8,903 nt of DNA from an uncultured Rhodospirillales bacterium (lineage in GTDB: Bacteria; Pseudomonadota; Alphaproteobacteria; CALMVH01). The stretch spans positions 1 through 8,903 of the forward strand of contig CALMVH010000252.1 of the NCBI GenBank assembly GCA_937873165.1, written 5' to 3'. A program made the translations under genes and the position numbers. Every line of letters begins with the position of its first letter. The stretch's first letter is position 1. Below the pieces are notes generated by a model, which saw nothing but the letters and a program-made list of their open reading frames with translations, was not told where the DNA came from and ran no database searches. Shown here piece by piece: positions 6,865-8,903 of this stretch.

Positions 6865-8349
6865 ATGCCAGAAATTCATGATCCCGAGATGGAAAGCCGC
6901 GTACCGGACTGGCTGAAGGCCGATCCCCGGTTTCGGGCGCTTGCCGAAACGCACGATCATCCGGGCCGCGCCGCCGCGGAGCTGGGGATTGAGACGTTCC
7001 AAGGCGGCGATGCCGAACGCGCGGCCGAAATCATGAACGCCGCCGTTACAATTTCGCCCCTGCGCGCTTTGTACTGGGGCAACTACGGCGTTGTCCTGAA
7101 CGCGCTTGGCCAGCGGGAAAAGGCGGTCGCGATGTTCAACAGGTCGTTGGCGCTCGACGGCGACCAGTTCCAGGTATGGCTGAACCTGGCCAATACCCTA
7201 GCGCCGCTGGGCCATAGCGAGGAAGCCGCGGAAGCGTTCGAGCAGGCGACGCGCCATCGCGACACCGCACCCGAGGCCTACACCGGCCTTGGATTGCTGG
7301 GCATGGCCGGCAAACGGTACTCGGACGCGGCGAAGCACCTGAAGCGCGCTGTCGAGGCAGGTGCGAACGCGCCCATGGTACATGCCAACCTTGGCGCTGC
7401 GGCGTTCCAGACGGGTAATGCGGAAACAGCCGCGACCGCTTACGCCGCGGCCGCTGAACTCGCCCCCGGCGAAACAGGTTACACCGATAATGCCGCGTTC
7501 CTTGCGATGCTGGCAGGCGTTATCAAAGGCAAGGCGGAAGAGGCAGTGACTGCCTTTGCCAAGCCGCTGGAAGACGATACGATCCTGCTGAACGCCTTTC
7601 GGAGAGGGCTGCTGTTCCTGAACGCCTACAGCCCGACGCATTCCCAAAGCCTGGTCAAGGAATGGCTGGACTATTACCCGGATGATCCCGAGGCCCGCTA
7701 CATCAATGCGATCCTCAGCGGTCGAAAGCCTGCCGAGGCTCCGCACGCGTACATCACCCGGCATTTCGATGAACTGGCAGACCGGTACGACGATGCTTTT
7801 CTGGCGGACCTGTCCTATAGTTTTCCCCGCGCCATGAGCGGCGCGCTGGCGCAGCATCTCGGCCCGTCATGGAAAGGCGATGTGCTCGACATCGGCTGCG
7901 GGCGCGGCGCCCTCGCGCCCTTCCTGGAGGCTTATGCCGAAACCCTGACAGGAGTCGACCTGTCACCCCGGATGATCGAACACGCCGGCGCGCGCGTACT
8001 CTACGACGAACTGGCCGTTTCGGACTTCATGACCTACATGGATGCGCATCCGGAAGCCTTCGATCTGGTGGCGGCGGGCGACGCCCTGATCTATTCCGGA
8101 GATCTGAACCGCCCGCTAGACGCTGCCGTGAAAGCCTTGCGCCAGGGAGGGCTGATCGTCTTCAGCAAGGATATAGCGAGTGGCGGGACATACCAGGTGC
8201 GGCCGAGCGGACGGTTCCAGCATACGGAAAGCTATGTTCGCGCTGTCGCCGCACGCCACTTCGAAATTATCGAGATTTTCGAGCTCGATCTTCGGCGCGA
8301 AACAGGTTCGCCTGTGCGCGGATTGCTTTCCCTGCTGGCAAAACCGTAG
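6865..8349 (+). CDS. TPR-containing SAM-dependent methyltransferase
   Basis: The product is 494 residues. Residues about 30-250 are tetratricopeptide repeats (NYGVVLNALGQREKAVAMFNRSLAL, NLANTLAPLGHSEEAAEAFEQA, GLLGMAGKRYSDAAKHLKRAV, NLGAAAFQTGNAETAATAYAAA). A linker (DYYPDDPEARYINAILSG) leads to ITRHFDELADRYDDAFL, typical of the entry to type 11/12 methyltransferases. SAM-binding motif I is VLDIGCGRG (340-348), the acidic residue that binds the SAM ribose is probably Asp365 in TGVDLSPRMIEHA, and LRQGGLIVFSKD is the post-motif strand. It resembles predicted TPR-repeat methyltransferases (COG4976 type). The acceptor is unknown; a sugar or protein target fits the neighbouring TPR-glycosyltransferases, but that is inference. 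ATG 6865 has no clear Shine-Dalgarno sequence; ATG 6889 (residue 9) is an alternative. There are no signal or membrane segments. Confidence 0.87.
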   Translation: MPEIHDPEMESRVPDWLKADPRFRALAETHDHPGRAAAELGIETFQGGDAERAAEIMNAAVTISPLRALYWGNYGVVLNALGQREKAVAMFNRSLALDGDQFQVWLNLANTLAPLGHSEEAAEAFEQATRHRDTAPEAYTGLGLLGMAGKRYSDAAKHLKRAVEAGANAPMVHANLGAAAFQTGNAETAATAYAAAAELAPGETGYTDNAAFLAMLAGVIKGKAEEAVTAFAKPLEDDTILLNAFRRGLLFLNAYSPTHSQSLVKEWLDYYPDDPEARYINAILSGRKPAEAPHAYITRHFDELADRYDDAFLADLSYSFPRAMSGALAQHLGPSWKGDVLDIGCGRGALAPFLEAYAETLTGVDLSPRMIEHAGARVLYDELAVSDFMTYMDAHPEAFDLVAAGDALIYSGDLNRPLDAAVKALRQGGLIVFSKDIASGGTYQVRPSGRFQHTESYVRAVAARHFEIIEIFELDLRRETGSPVRGLLSLLAKP

Positions 8350-8402
8350 AAATGTTCGCGTCGATTAACGAAAGCATCACCAAAGAACTGTAGTTTATCC
8401 GG

Positions 8403-8903
8403 ATGACGCTTGCCAGCCGTTCCAGCTCCCTCAGATCGAAGCTCCACAACTCGCGCATGCTGCGGGAAGCCGCCTGGATTGTAGCGATTGCGCTGGTATC
8501 GGCCTTTTCTACCGCAGCCATCGCGGTGGATACATTCCACAAGACATCGCTGCTGTCATCCCTGCACGCGACCGCCATGGAAAACGGCCAGTTCGTCAGC
8601 GCCGTTGATCGTGCGATGCTCGACCTAGTAATTGCCGAAACGGCGGAGCGCGGATATCGCTTGTCGGGAGACCCGACCATCAAGGCCCAGTTGCAGGCGG
8701 CGATGGCACAAACCTCTAACGAAATGGTGGCGCTGAACCGCTACGGCGGCCAGACCGCTGGCGGCGACCTTGGCAGCTTCAGCGCCCTTGTTGAGCAAAA
8801 GGAAGTGGCTCTGAACGCCACCATGACGCATTCGGGGCTGACGGACGACGGCAATCACCTGATGACCGAGATCCACGCCAGCGCCAACAATCTGCGGGCA
8901 CGC
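8403..8903 (+). CDS. Membrane sensor protein, N-terminal part with CHASE3-like domain (3' end outside window)
   Basis: An open frame runs from ATG 8403 to the right edge: 167 residues, no stop. A basic N-terminus is followed by one membrane helix at about residues 23-42 (AAWIVAIALVSAFSTAAIAV). The rest is an alpha-helical, presumably periplasmic region with ETAERGYRLSGDPTIKAQL at about 79-97, the signature of CHASE3-type sensory domains (usually 'xRGYLLTGDxxYL'). Such N-termini belong to sensor histidine kinases, diguanylate cyclases or chemoreceptors; the output domain lies beyond the window, so the class cannot be fixed. ATG 8457 (residue 19) would still keep the membrane helix. There is no Shine-Dalgarno sequence before 8403. 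It begins 53 bases after the methyltransferase; no terminator is visible between them, but nothing ties it functionally to its neighbours. Confidence 0.75.
   Translation, partial: MTLASRSSSLRSKLHNSRMLREAAWIVAIALVSAFSTAAIAVDTFHKTSLLSSLHATAMENGQFVSAVDRAMLDLVIAETAERGYRLSGDPTIKAQLQAAMAQTSNEMVALNRYGGQTAGGDLGSFSALVEQKEVALNATMTHSGLTDDGNHLMTEIHASANNLRAR

Noticed and set aside
8352..8393. Mini-ORF of 13 codons (MFASINESITKEL) between the methyltransferase and the sensor gene
   Set aside because: It is the tail of a shadow frame of the methyltransferase; there is no ribosome-binding site and nothing like a peptide leader or attenuator.

Overview
The window is high-GC, densely coded DNA. It probably comes from an alphaproteobacterium, and the deep Rhodospirillales-like groups fit best. 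The reasons are the divergent pairing of a GatB/YqeY-domain gene with the carA region, the TPR-glycosyltransferase family, and several start codons without a Shine-Dalgarno sequence. The taxonomic call is inference from gene content and base composition only. No stretch longer than about 100 bases lacks a gene.

Layout: everything up to about 2324 is on the minus strand and everything from 2388 on is on the plus strand, with a 63-base divergent spacer between. On the minus strand, reading away from the spacer, come a yqeY-like gene (2324-1866), a GNAT acetyltransferase whose 5' end carries an apparent one-base deletion (1864-1356), a small secreted His-rich CxxC protein of DUF2946 type (1296-838), and an exported, probably outer-membrane beta-barrel protein that runs off the left edge (799 to <1). 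The last two look like a short metal-linked operon.

On the plus strand come two tandem, overlapping, paralogous genes for TPR proteins with a GT9/FlmG-like glycosyltransferase C-terminal half (2388-3977 and 3965-5587), then carA (5621-6832), a TPR-methyltransferase (6865-8349), and the N-terminal part of a membrane sensor protein with a CHASE3-like domain that runs off the right edge (8403 to >8903). Three TPR proteins with sugar- or methyl-transfer domains therefore surround carA, and carB does not follow carA within the window. A reasonable but unproven reading is a small protein- or surface-glycan modification cluster lodged in a housekeeping locus.

The strongest unusual signal is a 68-base palindromic dispersed-repeat-like element (5063-5130) inserted in frame inside the second TPR-glycosyltransferase gene. 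It adds about 18 residues just before the nucleotide-sugar-binding half, and the paralogue next door lacks it. The second is the GNAT frameshift, which is recognisable because the lost N-terminus is still readable in the neighbouring frame. I see no CRISPR array, tRNA, rRNA, transposase or obvious defence system.
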